From SABI01 sp028532915 (GTDB taxonomy: Bacteria > Spirochaetota > Spirochaetia > Sphaerochaetales > Sphaerochaetaceae), in NCBI GenBank assembly GCA_963677225.1, contig OY781923.1, positions 1,116,001 to 1,180,000 on the forward strand: a DNA stretch of 64,000 nucleotides, written 5' to 3'. The translations under genes were made by a program, and so were the position numbers. Positions 34,533 through 43,426 of this stretch are shown piece after piece; the stretch's first letter is position 1; every line of letters begins with the position of its first letter. Below the pieces are notes generated by a model that worked only from the letters and a program-made list of their open reading frames with translations, had not been told where the DNA came from and searched no databases.

Positions 34533-35696
34533 ATGAAACTGAACAGAGAGATGAAGACAATAGAGAAACACGATATCTACCTTGTGGTCTGTTCAATCAT
34601 TGTTTCCATACTGCTGCTTATGATCCCTTCAGGGAACGATGCAACGTTCCAGAAGGTGCACAGGACTTCAGCGACAGTCCTCGAGGTGAATAATTCACTT
34701 GTGAAGGCCATCGGTCCGGTTATCGAGGGGACACAGCAGCTGCGCATTGAACTCGACAGAGGTCCATTCAAAGGAGAGCGGATCGATACTGACAATATAT
34801 TGCTCGGCAAGAAAGAGCTTGACAAGATCTTTATTCCCGGTGATAAAGCCCTTGTTGTCCTCGATCTGGAAAGTGACGGGTCCGGCATCATCTATGCTAA
34901 TGTCATCGACCATTATCGTACACAAAAGAGCATACTATTGATCATCCTGTTTTTCCTGACTTTGCTGCTGGTGGCAGGATGGATAGGATTTAAAGCGATC
35001 ATCTCATTCATATTCACGGGAATTATCATACTGAAACTTCTTCTTCCCGCATTTTTAATGGGTTTGAATCCGATTCTCGTAGCTTTTGCCCTCGTCACGA
35101 TTCTCACTGCCGTCATCATCTTTCTGGTAGGCGGAGTTTCGAAGAAGGGTTTGACGGCATTCTGCGGGGCCTTTGCAGGGGTTCTTTCCACAGTTCTCCT
35201 ATCGTTCGGGTGTACCGGATGGTTTCAGCTTAACGGTGCGAACAGTCCTTTTCTGGAAACTCTTCTCTACGCAGGATACGGGAATCTCGATCTTGCAGGT
35301 ATCTTTATTGCGGGCATTTTCGTCTCATCTTCGGGTGCCGTCATGGATCTGGCTATGGATATTGCTGCTGCGATGCATGAGATCAAAGAGAACCATCCTT
35401 CCATCACGACCGGCGCACTCATCAGATCCGGTCTTACTGTAGGACGGCATGCCGTAGGGACGATGACCACGACACTCCTTCTGGCCTATTCAGGAGGATA
35501 TACCGGAATGCTCATGACATTCATGGCAAAAGGTGTTCCGTTCGAGAATGTGCTGAACATGGTCTATGTCTCATCGGAACTGGTTCACACCTTCGTCGGC
35601 AGCTTCGGACTGGTCCTGGTGGCTCCTTTCACAGCGTTATTGGGAGGTCTTATTCTTACCGGTTCTCCTTCAACATTAAGCAAAATTGATGAATAG
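34533..35696 (+). CDS. YibE/F-family multi-pass membrane protein
   Basis: A 387-residue protein of the YibE/F family (COG5438), whose function is not established. A short N-terminal helix is followed by a soluble beta-rich segment of about 90 residues outside the membrane. Seven or so hydrophobic helices then include the conserved ASSGAVMDLAMDIAAAM-type block, here as FVSSSGAVMDLAMDIAAAM. The start at 34533 is preceded by AGGGAG with five-base spacing. It follows the alkaline phosphatase and could belong to the same regulon, but a hairpin separates them. Confidence 0.88.
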   Translation: MKLNREMKTIEKHDIYLVVCSIIVSILLLMIPSGNDATFQKVHRTSATVLEVNNSLVKAIGPVIEGTQQLRIELDRGPFKGERIDTDNILLGKKELDKIFIPGDKALVVLDLESDGSGIIYANVIDHYRTQKSILLIILFFLTLLLVAGWIGFKAIISFIFTGIIILKLLLPAFLMGLNPILVAFALVTILTAVIIFLVGGVSKKGLTAFCGAFAGVLSTVLLSFGCTGWFQLNGANSPFLETLLYAGYGNLDLAGIFIAGIFVSSSGAVMDLAMDIAAAMHEIKENHPSITTGALIRSGLTVGRHAVGTMTTTLLLAYSGGYTGMLMTFMAKGVPFENVLNMVYVSSELVHTFVGSFGLVLVAPFTALLGGLILTGSPSTLSKIDE

Positions 35697-35794
35697 ATGA
35701 TATGAGAAGCGTTCAGACAGGTTCTGAACGATTTGAATACACAGCCTTATTCTGTTATTCTGTCGGAAACAGAAAATTCCCGGGAGAAAATGAA

Positions 35795-36853
35795 ATGGTA
35801 GTTCGAAAACGGATGAACCGGTTCCTTCTTATCTTTCTTATATGTCTGAGCGCTGTCTGTTCTCTCTATTCACAGGGAGACTATGAAAATGGTGATATTT
35901 ACCTGTATGGAGAGACTCACGGCGTGGTCCGGATTCTTGAAAAGGAAATAGATATTTACAGCGGGTATTATCAGGAAGATCATATGCGGCATCTATTCAT
36001 CGAATACCCGTATTTTATCTCATATTATCTGAATGAATGGATACAATCTCCATCGGATGAGATTCTTGATTCTTTATATGAACAATGGAAGGGTAGTGCG
36101 TCATATAATCCCGCAGTTAAAGAATTTTTCGAAGAAATAAAGAAACATTGTCCTCAGACAGTCTTTCACGGAATAGATGTGGGCCATTTTTACTGGAGTA
36201 TAGGAGAACAGCTCAGAGAAGATCTTGAAGAGAACGGTATGTCGGAGACTGAAGAGTATTCGAAGGTAATCAAGAGCATCGAGCAGGGAGAAGTGTATTA
36301 CGAAACCGGCGATTCGCTATTCAGGGAACAGATGATGGTGGAGAATTTTATTGAAGAGTTCGAAAGCCTTGAAGGTGAATCGGTAATGGGAATCTTCGGC
36401 TCCATGCATGTAACGAACAAAGACCCTGAAGAGAAAAACGGATACGGCAATCTGGCAACAGGATTGATACAGACGTATGGTGATCGCGTGCACACTGAAT
36501 CTCTGACGAGTCTGGCAGCAAACCTTCTCGAAGATCCGATGAGAGTCGATACGATAACAATCGATGGAATAGAATATGAGGCATCCTTTTTCGGCCGCCA
36601 GTATCTGAAGAACATCCTTCCCCGCTTCATCTACCGTGATTTCTATCGCATCGAGAATGCGTATGATGATTTCAGCAATAAAAAGAAGAATTCCAATGTC
36701 CTGCCGTATAACAACTACCCGGTACAGGTACAGACGAAAGATGTGTTTATGATAGAATTCTGTCTCGCCGATGGTTCGCTTGAACGGCAGTTTTACCGGT
36801 CTGACGGTAATACCTGGAATGATATGCCGGTCACCGAACAATTTCTGCTGTGA
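35795..36853 (+). CDS. Secreted protein with GETHG motif (EreA/ChaN/TIKI-like superfamily, tentative)
   Basis: A 352-residue exported protein. The signal peptide (RFLLIFLICLSAVCSLYSQG) is followed at once by IYLYGETHGV. Later come HLFIEYPYF, FHGIDVGHFYW and MGIFGSMHV. Spaced His and Glu residues of this kind occur in erythromycin-esterase, ChaN and TIKI-type domains, which may be metal- or heme-dependent, but I cannot place it with certainty. I chose 35795 for the GGGAGA site upstream. An in-frame codon at 35702 would add an implausible leader. It is convergent with the methyltransferase three bases away. Confidence 0.7.
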   Translation: MVVRKRMNRFLLIFLICLSAVCSLYSQGDYENGDIYLYGETHGVVRILEKEIDIYSGYYQEDHMRHLFIEYPYFISYYLNEWIQSPSDEILDSLYEQWKGSASYNPAVKEFFEEIKKHCPQTVFHGIDVGHFYWSIGEQLREDLEENGMSETEEYSKVIKSIEQGEVYYETGDSLFREQMMVENFIEEFESLEGESVMGIFGSMHVTNKDPEEKNGYGNLATGLIQTYGDRVHTESLTSLAANLLEDPMRVDTITIDGIEYEASFFGRQYLKNILPRFIYRDFYRIENAYDDFSNKKKNSNVLPYNNYPVQVQTKDVFMIEFCLADGSLERQFYRSDGNTWNDMPVTEQFLL

Positions 36854-36856
36854 AAG

Positions 36857-37609
36857 CTAACTCTTCTTTGAACAGACGAGGAGAAAGCGGTGTCTGATCA
36901 GATCATAGTACCCGTTCTCCGAAATATAATCGTGAATAGAAATGAGCCGGTCCCGGTATGTGTCGATCGAGAAATCTTCTATCTGCCACGGTATGCACTT
37001 CAGATAGTACACCAGTGTCATAATATCGTAGAATCTGGTATACCCGATGGAATTCGCCTTTCGCTCTATCTTGAATCCGGCCTTTTCGAGTCCTTCAGCT
37101 GCTTTGAAGAGATTCCATGTGAGATATACACCGGCCTTTGCGTTCAGGTCGAAATTCAGATTACTGTCGTTCATTCCTCCCACCTGCTGGGTGATGAACA
37201 CTCCCTTCCTTTTCAATACCCGGTGTACTTCCTGTGCATCGAAGGATTCATGCCGGTTTATGATGATATCGAATTGTCCGCACTCGTACGGTATCTTATT
37301 TGCCGATATGAACTTTACCTCTATACCTTTTTTTTCAAGTCGCTTTTTCGCGACAGGCAGATTCTTCTCATAACCTTCGGTGGCACAGACGCGGGAGGGG
37401 AGGTTTTTCAGGGAAAAGAGAAATTCTCCTCCTCCTGTTCCCATATCCAGAACAGAGGTTTTTGTCTGCAGAGCCGTCTCCACTATTTGGCGGTAATCCC
37501 ATGGGTCTTCGGATTCATCGGTTTTCGAGTTTATCAGATCGAAATCCCACCCCGTGAAATTTCTTTCATACGCGTCATTCATCTGTACGATCAGCTCTCT
37601 TTCGTCCAT
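36857..37609 (-). CDS. Class I SAM-dependent methyltransferase
   Basis: A cytosolic protein of 250 residues with the Rossmann SAM-binding motif VLDMGTGGGEFL and an acidic loop at the end of beta 2 (CATEGYEKNL). It also has FDIIINRHESFDAQEVHRVL and an FITQQVGGMND segment, like small-molecule methyltransferases of the UbiE/Methyltransf_11 type. The substrate is unknown. GGAGG precedes the ATG at 37609, so I reject an upstream start. Confidence 0.87.
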   Translation of the reverse strand: MDERELIVQMNDAYERNFTGWDFDLINSKTDESEDPWDYRQIVETALQTKTSVLDMGTGGGEFLFSLKNLPSRVCATEGYEKNLPVAKKRLEKKGIEVKFISANKIPYECGQFDIIINRHESFDAQEVHRVLKRKGVFITQQVGGMNDSNLNFDLNAKAGVYLTWNLFKAAEGLEKAGFKIERKANSIGYTRFYDIMTLVYYLKCIPWQIEDFSIDTYRDRLISIHDYISENGYYDLIRHRFLLVCSKKS

Positions 37610-37920
37610 GAGTTCCTCCACAACCATTATATCATTTCTGCCAGGATGATGAAAATGACCGATTACATATCACAGAGAAAATATAAATACTTCAGTGATT
37701 GAGACTTGAATATCAAAGTAAACCGACATATCATAGATAATTAGGATTAATATATGATCCTTTATGCATAATCCGTTCTTATCATATTGTATCCTGAATC
37801 TTTTGCTATGCTGTCATGACATACTTGAGTTTCAGATGCCTGTTAGTATGAACATGAATTATAATATGCACCGATACACTCCTTCTCTCAAGCAATGATC
37901 TGACAGAAAGGAGTAAAGCA

Positions 37921-40425
37921 ATGAAACGATTATTGCAGGTGTGCAGATGTCTAGCCTTGTGCGTCCTTCTGATGACAGGATGCGCCAGTCTTTCAACACA
38001 AAGAGAAGAACTTCCGGATGTTCCGGATCGTCTGTGGCCCGAGATGGCAACAACATCCGATGTGATCTACTGTGCCTATGTTACCTCATCTTTGAGTGAC
38101 TGGTGGGGTGAACCTTCAAACCCTTCCTGGATGATAACCGATGATGAAGATACGATGAATGCTCTCACACTGGTAGGTCTGCAGGGTATCATAAACCGCA
38201 CAACTCCGGAGATCTTTTTTATCTGGGATGAAAGAGGATTGTATAACCGCCCGTCAGACTTCTGGCTCGATGAAATTGAAGTCTCGAAAGATCGTGAACT
38301 CAAAGACCTGATGAAACCCGATGAAGATTTTGAAAGATTGAACTATCCAGAATCAGGAACTCCCGTTGCCCCTCCGTATGGGAATGAAGATCTGATACGG
38401 AAGATCGTGACGGCATATCAGGATAGATTCAGCGGTGTTGTCGTTTATGATCCTGATGTTCCAGATACAATAAATCTCGCATTTTCGCTAGCATCACTGA
38501 ATTATCTGATCGTGGTATCTCCTCAGCAGCTTTCTCATTTTACCCCGTATTTCCCGATCTATCATGATTTCAGAACCACTGCCGAAGAGGAAGACTGGGA
38601 TGATACGGTAAGTTCCCTTGATGACATTTATATGTGGGCGTTCGATAACATCTGGTTGGAAAAGACCTTCTCTCATATCGGATACGCCGCATGCAGCCCG
38701 AAAAGTTCCGATCTGAATCCTTATTCCAAAACATATGAGAATTGGCAGTGTATCGAAAAATTTCTGCCTCTCGGTCTGGCGCCGCGGGATTTGATGACAG
38801 CACTGCAGATTCCTGTTGTGAACCTCTCGCCGGAAATTCCCGACCAGAGGAAGGTCCTGGAGAAATATCTCGAGAAAGCCGGTCCGGGAGGAATCGTCTT
38901 CGGTGTCTACGGGCTTTCCGAATGCGAATCGACCAGATTATATTCAACGTATGGACTTACGAATGCTTTCGTTCTCAACGGTAATGCCCCGCTGTCCAGT
39001 GGGAATCTGTCGGTTATCGGTGGAATCAAGAAACAGGCAAGACCCTATCAGGCGATGATCAGCGAGCAGAGGATACTCGAGAGCCTTGATCCATCGGTTC
39101 CGGCTGTAGCTGCTTTGTGGGTCAGCGACGGAGATTCGATCCAGGTGCTGATGGATAGAGGATTCAAAGGAATCGTCGAATTCGATAAGGTCTTCGGCAG
39201 CCCGGCATCGATGACGATCAATCCCACGCTCATCGATCTTGCTCCTGTCGTATGGAACTGGTACGTCTCAAACACCGACCCGACAGGACTGGTAAACGGT
39301 TTTTCAGGCGCGGGATATGCTTATCCGGGTGTTATGGACGAAGATGTTCTGAGTGTATATGTCGCCAACACTGCGAATTACCTTGAAAAGACAGGATTAA
39401 GAACGCTTCAGCTCGATACGAGATACTCACATATCGATTCGGATGAATTCAGTTATTTTCTGAATCATCTGCCCGACGAGCTTCTTTATGGAGTCATCAA
39501 TCTCGAAGCCGGAGCAACTGCTCGGATTCTGCCGCTTTCTTTTATAGGAAAATCAGCGATCCCGATTCTCACCTGCGTCGATGTCATAGAGCCTCAGCAG
39601 GTCGACCATCTTGTAAAACTCATTTTTGAAAGAGCAGATGCTGAATATACCTATGAAGTCGAGATGTGCAACGGCTGGGTCTCTGAAGATCTAGCTGGTG
39701 GTGAAACATGTGATCAGGGTGTACTTGTTAGTGACCCTGATGCCTCGCAGGGACAGGCTCTCAGGTATACTCCTGAGACCGGAGTGTGGACCATGGCCGC
39801 AGGAGGTCCCGGTATTACCTTGTACCCCGGAGAATACGAGTTGATCTACAGGGTGAAAGGTGAACCTCCAATCAGTGAATCAGGTGAACCCGGCGCAAGA
39901 CTGTTCTGGGGCGGGTACACTGAAAAAGGAGCACTGCAATACGGAAAGCACGGTGAATATGATCTGGATGCTGAAGTTCTACAGCCTTATGGTGAATACA
40001 AAGAGATAAGAATTCCTTTTACACTGGAAAAGATTGAGTACGATTTCAACTGTGTAGTCGATTATTACGGAGGAGCTCAGGGAGAAGGTCTATACACCCG
40101 GTTTCCGCTGGTCATCGACACGATCACCATCAGAAGGATCAGCCCATCCAACATACAATCGATAGCGCCGATATTCATCACCTGCATGAACCCGGTGGAT
40201 CAGAAAGATGTACTAAAAATGTTCAAACAGAGTTTCGAATCAAAGGGGGGTGTCATACTGAGCATGGATGAGCTTCTGTATTCAGTTAACCCATCAGCGA
40301 TGATAGATCTTGCAAAAGAGCAGTTGGGAGAAAAGCATCCGGCTGTGAAGAAAGCCGAAAAACTGTTAAGGAAAGGGTATCCTGCAGAAAGTCTGTTCAC
40401 TGTGCGTACAGCTCTTTCCGAGTGA
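37921..40425 (+). CDS. Lipoprotein of the GxGYxYP putative glycoside hydrolase family
   Basis: An 834-residue exported lipoprotein; the signal ends at LMTGC (Cys about 21). The N-terminal part holds the GxGYxYP N domain, with TLVGLQGIINRTTPEIFF. The name-giving motif appears as GAGYAYP near residue 461 in the catalytic-type C domain, followed by YLEKTGLRTLQLDTRYS. A beta-sandwich module near 600-740 may bind carbohydrate. The family is assigned as putative glycosidases, with no activity I can name. AAAGGAG lies eight bases upstream. The 293-base upstream gap is AT-rich, with a TATAAT at 37860-37865 but no convincing -35. Confidence 0.87.
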   Translation: MKRLLQVCRCLALCVLLMTGCASLSTQREELPDVPDRLWPEMATTSDVIYCAYVTSSLSDWWGEPSNPSWMITDDEDTMNALTLVGLQGIINRTTPEIFFIWDERGLYNRPSDFWLDEIEVSKDRELKDLMKPDEDFERLNYPESGTPVAPPYGNEDLIRKIVTAYQDRFSGVVVYDPDVPDTINLAFSLASLNYLIVVSPQQLSHFTPYFPIYHDFRTTAEEEDWDDTVSSLDDIYMWAFDNIWLEKTFSHIGYAACSPKSSDLNPYSKTYENWQCIEKFLPLGLAPRDLMTALQIPVVNLSPEIPDQRKVLEKYLEKAGPGGIVFGVYGLSECESTRLYSTYGLTNAFVLNGNAPLSSGNLSVIGGIKKQARPYQAMISEQRILESLDPSVPAVAALWVSDGDSIQVLMDRGFKGIVEFDKVFGSPASMTINPTLIDLAPVVWNWYVSNTDPTGLVNGFSGAGYAYPGVMDEDVLSVYVANTANYLEKTGLRTLQLDTRYSHIDSDEFSYFLNHLPDELLYGVINLEAGATARILPLSFIGKSAIPILTCVDVIEPQQVDHLVKLIFERADAEYTYEVEMCNGWVSEDLAGGETCDQGVLVSDPDASQGQALRYTPETGVWTMAAGGPGITLYPGEYELIYRVKGEPPISESGEPGARLFWGGYTEKGALQYGKHGEYDLDAEVLQPYGEYKEIRIPFTLEKIEYDFNCVVDYYGGAQGEGLYTRFPLVIDTITIRRISPSNIQSIAPIFITCMNPVDQKDVLKMFKQSFESKGGVILSMDELLYSVNPSAMIDLAKEQLGEKHPAVKKAEKLLRKGYPAESLFTVRTALSE

Positions 40426-40500
40426 TATGCTGCAAAAGTTATAAACACTGTCGGATTGTTAGCTTGCAAAATCTCTTTGAGTAACTTCCAGTGTAGTGAG

Positions 40501-40547
40501 AAAAAAGAGGAGAAGCCCACTCTCGACAAAAGACAAAGCTTCTCCTC
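40501..40547 (-). terminator. Intrinsic terminator pointing leftward
   Basis: A perfect ten-base stem, GAGGAGAAGC and GCTTCTCCTC (40507-40516, 40538-40547), with a 21-base loop. Read on the minus strand it is followed by TTTTTT (40506-40501), the usual U tract. It would end a minus-strand transcript from the noncoding region. In the plus direction no T run follows, so it is at best a weak stop for the GxGYxYP gene. Confidence 0.45.
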
Positions 40548-40659
40548 AATGCAAATAAATGCTCCTGTATCGTGCGATAAGGTTGGAATTCATTCAAGTC
40601 ACCGAAGGATCAGAAAGTCATCCCCGAGTCAAAATCTTCGGGGACTTAACCGGGGACCT

Positions 40660-40683
40660 CCCGGATAGGAACCGGGTTTTTTT
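40660..40683 (+). terminator. Intrinsic terminator pointing rightward
   Basis: CCCGG (40660-40664), a seven-base loop and CCGGG (40672-40676) are followed by seven T residues (40677-40683). The GC stem plus T tract is a standard Rho-independent terminator, probably ending the GxGYxYP transcript or a short RNA made from this region. Confidence 0.55.
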
Positions 40684-40941
40684 GGTTTGTATAGGACGAA
40701 GGTCTCTTTTGGGCATAGAAAAGACCGGGGAACATCCCCGGCGCTCGATTATTCTTTTCTGATTGAACAGTATCGCGTTAGGGAAACTGTTCTCAACTGC
40801 TCTTTTCTGACTTTTAAAGGTTCTGAAATTTTCGATGATTTCTACCCTAATCTCCCATGAGAGATTATTATCTCCCAAATACAGCAACCTTATGGGAGAA
40901 TTTATCAAAAGGTTAAGAGGCTGTATTCTAATGCGATATAT

Positions 40942-40997
40942 AAGTTTCCAAAATTGCGAGAACAAATATCAAAAAGTTTACAAATATTTGGAAACTT
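40942..40997. repeat. 11-base inverted repeat before the ATPase gene
   Basis: AAGTTTCCAAA (40942-40952) and TTTGGAAACTT (40987-40997) are perfect reverse complements separated by 34 bases that include TTTACA. The pair sits directly upstream of the broken AAA ATPase gene and may be its operator. Confidence 0.5.
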
Positions 40998-41033
40998 TTC
41001 GTCTTGTAGAAGGTTTGAGAGTATCATACAGGC

Positions 41034-42347
41034 ATGAATGAGATTTTGCGCCTTATTATTGCTCAGCAGCAGAAAAACCTGAGAAGTCAGTTTCCCATTA
41101 TTCCCAGAGATACAAAGATCCTTTCCGTTCCACGGAAGGCAACAGTGATTATTGGTATCAGACGTTGCGGAAAATCTACCTGGCAACATGAAAAGATGGA
41201 GGCTCTTCTTGATGAAAGAGTTGAGGTAGAAAATATCTGCTATATTGATTTCTCAGATGATCGCCTTGATTTTCTCAGGCTTGAAAACTCCGATTCTGCT
41301 GTGATTACTGATACCTACTATGGAATGTATCCTCACAATCATGAACACAGAGTCTATTTTTTCTTTGACGAATTGCAGTATGTAAACCGGTGGGCGCAGT
41401 TCATCAACAGGATACAGACGACGGAATTATGTGAAATATATATAACCGGCTCTTCATCTAAACTTCTCTCAAAAGAGATCGCAACAGAACTGGGAGGAAG
41501 GACATTTACCTGGGAGATGTTCCCGTTCTCATTTAACGAATTTCTGAGAGCACATGAGAAGCCTCAGGCAATCACAGATGTAGCGAGTAGGGATGCGATC
41601 ATCAGTGGATTTGATTCTTACGTTGAGCTCGGGGGTATGCCCCGAGCGATTGATCCTTCCGAAGGACTCTATGGCACCGGTCTTTTTTCAGAATTTGGTA
41701 AATGATGTGATCAGTCGTGATATGCTGTTCAGGTATAATATACAACATCCTGTTCAATTAAAAAGGCTTGTACAAATCTTGTTTAATAGTTACTCCAGAC
41801 CTATTACAGTTAACAAGCTGAAACAAGGCTAGCAGGAGAGCGGAATAAACTTTCACCTGAACTGATCAGCGACTATATAGATAAGCTTATAGATTGTTAT
41901 TTAATATTTACTGTCCCTATCCGCTCGTACAATATGGCTGTCCGATCAGTTAATCCAAAGAAGGTCTACTGTGTTGATCATGCATTGGTACAAGCCTTTT
42001 CCCGTTCACCTTCTGAGAACAGGGGATTAGTACTGAAAAATATGGTGTATATGGCACTGAGACGTTCTACAGAACTTATCTTCTACTACAAAACCTCTCA
42101 AGGAGATGAGATCGATTTTGCGGTTGGGCCTGACTCAGATATTCGGCTCATACAGGTCAGCTGGAGCCCGAGCAAAGATAATAGAACAAGGGAACGAGAG
42201 ATTTCTGCTCTTCTCGATGGAATGGAAGAACTGAGGCTGCAGGAATCGTGGATCATTACTGCGTATGAACAAGAGGAATTTAAAGACGAGAAAACAGGAA
42301 GAATGATTCATATCGTTGTAGCCTACTCGTGGTTGTTACACGACTAG
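41034..42347 (+). pseudogene. AAA/DUF4143 ATPase broken by two frameshifts
   Basis: Relic of a family of AAA_14 ATPases with a C-terminal DUF4143 domain, common as accessory genes of unknown role. The first frame (41034-41705) carries Walker A in IIGIRRCGKSTW and Walker B in VYFFFDELQYVNRW, plus the GSSSKLLS sensor. The homologous sequence then moves one frame over. NLVNDVISRDMLFRYNI continues to a TAG at 41830, and from 41829 it returns to the original frame with LAGERNKLSPELISDYI through 42347. The first shift fits the T6 run at 41683-41688 and the second lies near 41821-41829. Recent decay or assembly error could both explain this. Confidence 0.8.
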
Positions 42348-42468
42348 ATGAATCTCAGGCCTCAATTCTCCCCTCATGATCAACGGTGGTCGGGATAATA
42401 CTGGGTATTACGGGCTACTTATCATAATAACCGTTCAACTTTTATCCTCACTCTCATTCAATGAAGTG

Positions 42469-42496
42469 ATACCCTTGTTCCCTGCGTAAAGGGTAT
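42469..42496 (+). promoter_or_regulatory. Hairpin just upstream of the ssb ribosome site
   Basis: ATACCCTT (42469-42476) and AAGGGTAT (42489-42496) form an eight-base stem with a 12-base loop. The AGGAGG ribosome site begins two bases later. It could modulate ssb translation or mark a processed 5' end. Confidence 0.35.
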
Positions 42497-42511
42497 AGGA
42501 GGATATAAGAG

Positions 42512-42874
42512 ATGAACAATTTGAATTCAATTCTGATCGAGGGGAATCTTACAAAAGACCCCGAGATCCATGTGACTCAAAACGGCAGAAGCTTGTGCAA
42601 ATTTCCCATTGCGAACAATCGTTACTACAAGAACAAGGAACAGGAGGTCGTACAGGAGACCTCGTTCATCCAGGTGGAGACATGGGGCCCTTTGGCCGAA
42701 AGCTGCGGAACCTATCTGGAAAAAGGAAAAAAGGTGAGGGTTGTCGGCAGGTTGCGACAGGATAGATGGCAGACGGAAGACTCCCAGAATAAAGAACGGT
42801 TTCTGATCGTCGCAGAGCATGTGGAGTTCCAAAGCCGTCCCGACAAGGAAGGCTCTGAAGATGATTCTGAATAA
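42512..42874 (+). CDS. ssb: Single-stranded DNA-binding protein
   Basis: OB-fold protein of 120 residues that coats single-stranded DNA. It shows SILIEGNLTKDPE, FPIANNRYYKN, SFIQVETWGPLAE and KGKKVRVVGRLRQDRW in canonical order. The tail is acidic but very short (PDKEGSEDDSE) and lacks the DDIPF-type tip that recruits repair partners in E. coli. It may be a secondary SSB or simply a short-tailed form. AGGAGG precedes the ATG. It stands alone next to the broken ATPase. Confidence 0.92.
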   Translation: MNNLNSILIEGNLTKDPEIHVTQNGRSLCKFPIANNRYYKNKEQEVVQETSFIQVETWGPLAESCGTYLEKGKKVRVVGRLRQDRWQTEDSQNKERFLIVAEHVEFQSRPDKEGSEDDSE

Positions 42875-42883
42875 CTCAGGGGT

Positions 42884-42908
42884 ACGGCATCTTGACAAAA
42901 GATGCCGT
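42884..42908. terminator. Bidirectional hairpin between ssb and ybaK
   Basis: ACGGCATCTT (42884-42893) and AAGATGCCGT (42899-42908) form a perfect ten-base stem with a five-base loop, exactly between two convergent stop codons. No strong T tract follows on either side, so it may stop or stabilise both transcripts. Confidence 0.5.
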
Positions 42909-43375
42909 CATACCAGATCTGCAACATGCGCATGGGCAACTTCGATAAGTATTTCAGGAGAAATGAGAAGCTGAAGACCTCTCATTCCTGCACTGACATA
43001 TATTCGGTCATACAGCTGACACGTTTCGTCAATATAGGTCGGATATTCTTTTTTCATGCATAGGGGAGAACATCCTCCCCTGATGTAGCCTGTAAGAGAA
43101 AGAAGCTCTTTCACAGCTGTGAGTTCAGCCTTTTTTTCACCGGCTGTGCGGGCTGCCTTTTTAAGGTTGACCGTACATCCACCCGGGATGACACAGACGA
43201 AGATGGAGCCCGAAGATCCTCTGAGTACGAGTGTTTTGAATACCCTGTCCGGATCAAGTCCGTTCTTCTGCGCAACGGCTTTTGCACTCACATCACTGTC
43301 ATCCACCTGATATTCGAAAAGGGAAAATGGGAGATTGAGTCTTTCAAGTAATCTTACAGCGTTAGTCTTTTCCAT
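42908..43375 (-). CDS. ybaK: Cys-tRNA(Pro)/Cys-tRNA(Cys) deacylase, YbaK family
   Basis: Editing protein that hydrolyses mischarged Cys-tRNA(Pro). It has 155 residues and begins TNAVRLLERLNLPFSLFEY, with DPDRVFKTLVLRG and the conserved Lys of the YbaK pocket, followed by VIPGGCTVNLKKAAR. The family pattern is complete. TATAAT (43387-43382) ends only six bases before the ATG and no Shine-Dalgarno is present, so the message may start at the initiation codon. Confidence 0.93.
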   Translation of the reverse strand: MEKTNAVRLLERLNLPFSLFEYQVDDSDVSAKAVAQKNGLDPDRVFKTLVLRGSSGSIFVCVIPGGCTVNLKKAARTAGEKKAELTAVKELLSLTGYIRGGCSPLCMKKEYPTYIDETCQLYDRIYVSAGMRGLQLLISPEILIEVAHAHVADLV

Positions 43376-43426
43376 GATCCCATTATAGATTCTTCGATCA
43401 TCGCTTGAAAAGCAGATGGAGAAAGA

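Larger units (their letters stand above)
40426..41033. other. 608-base noncoding, hairpin-rich region
   Basis: No credible protein gene is present. Several inverted repeats are packed here: GAGGAGAAGC/GCTTCTCCTC (40507-40547), CCCCGA/TCGGGG near 40622-40643, CCCGG/CCGGG then T7 (40660-40683), CCGGGG/CCCCGG (40725-40741), GAACAGT/ACTGTTC (40765-40792), TCTCCCAT/ATGGGAGA (40851-40899), and an 11-base pair beside the next gene (40942-40997). Base composition turns AT-rich toward the broken ATPase gene. It may be the remnant of an acquired element, or encode a structured RNA. Confidence 0.5.

Noticed and set aside
40618..40965. 115-codon minus-strand frame in the hairpin-rich region
   Set aside because: No ribosome site, basic composition and no family; it runs through inverted repeats. 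It is better treated as noncoding.
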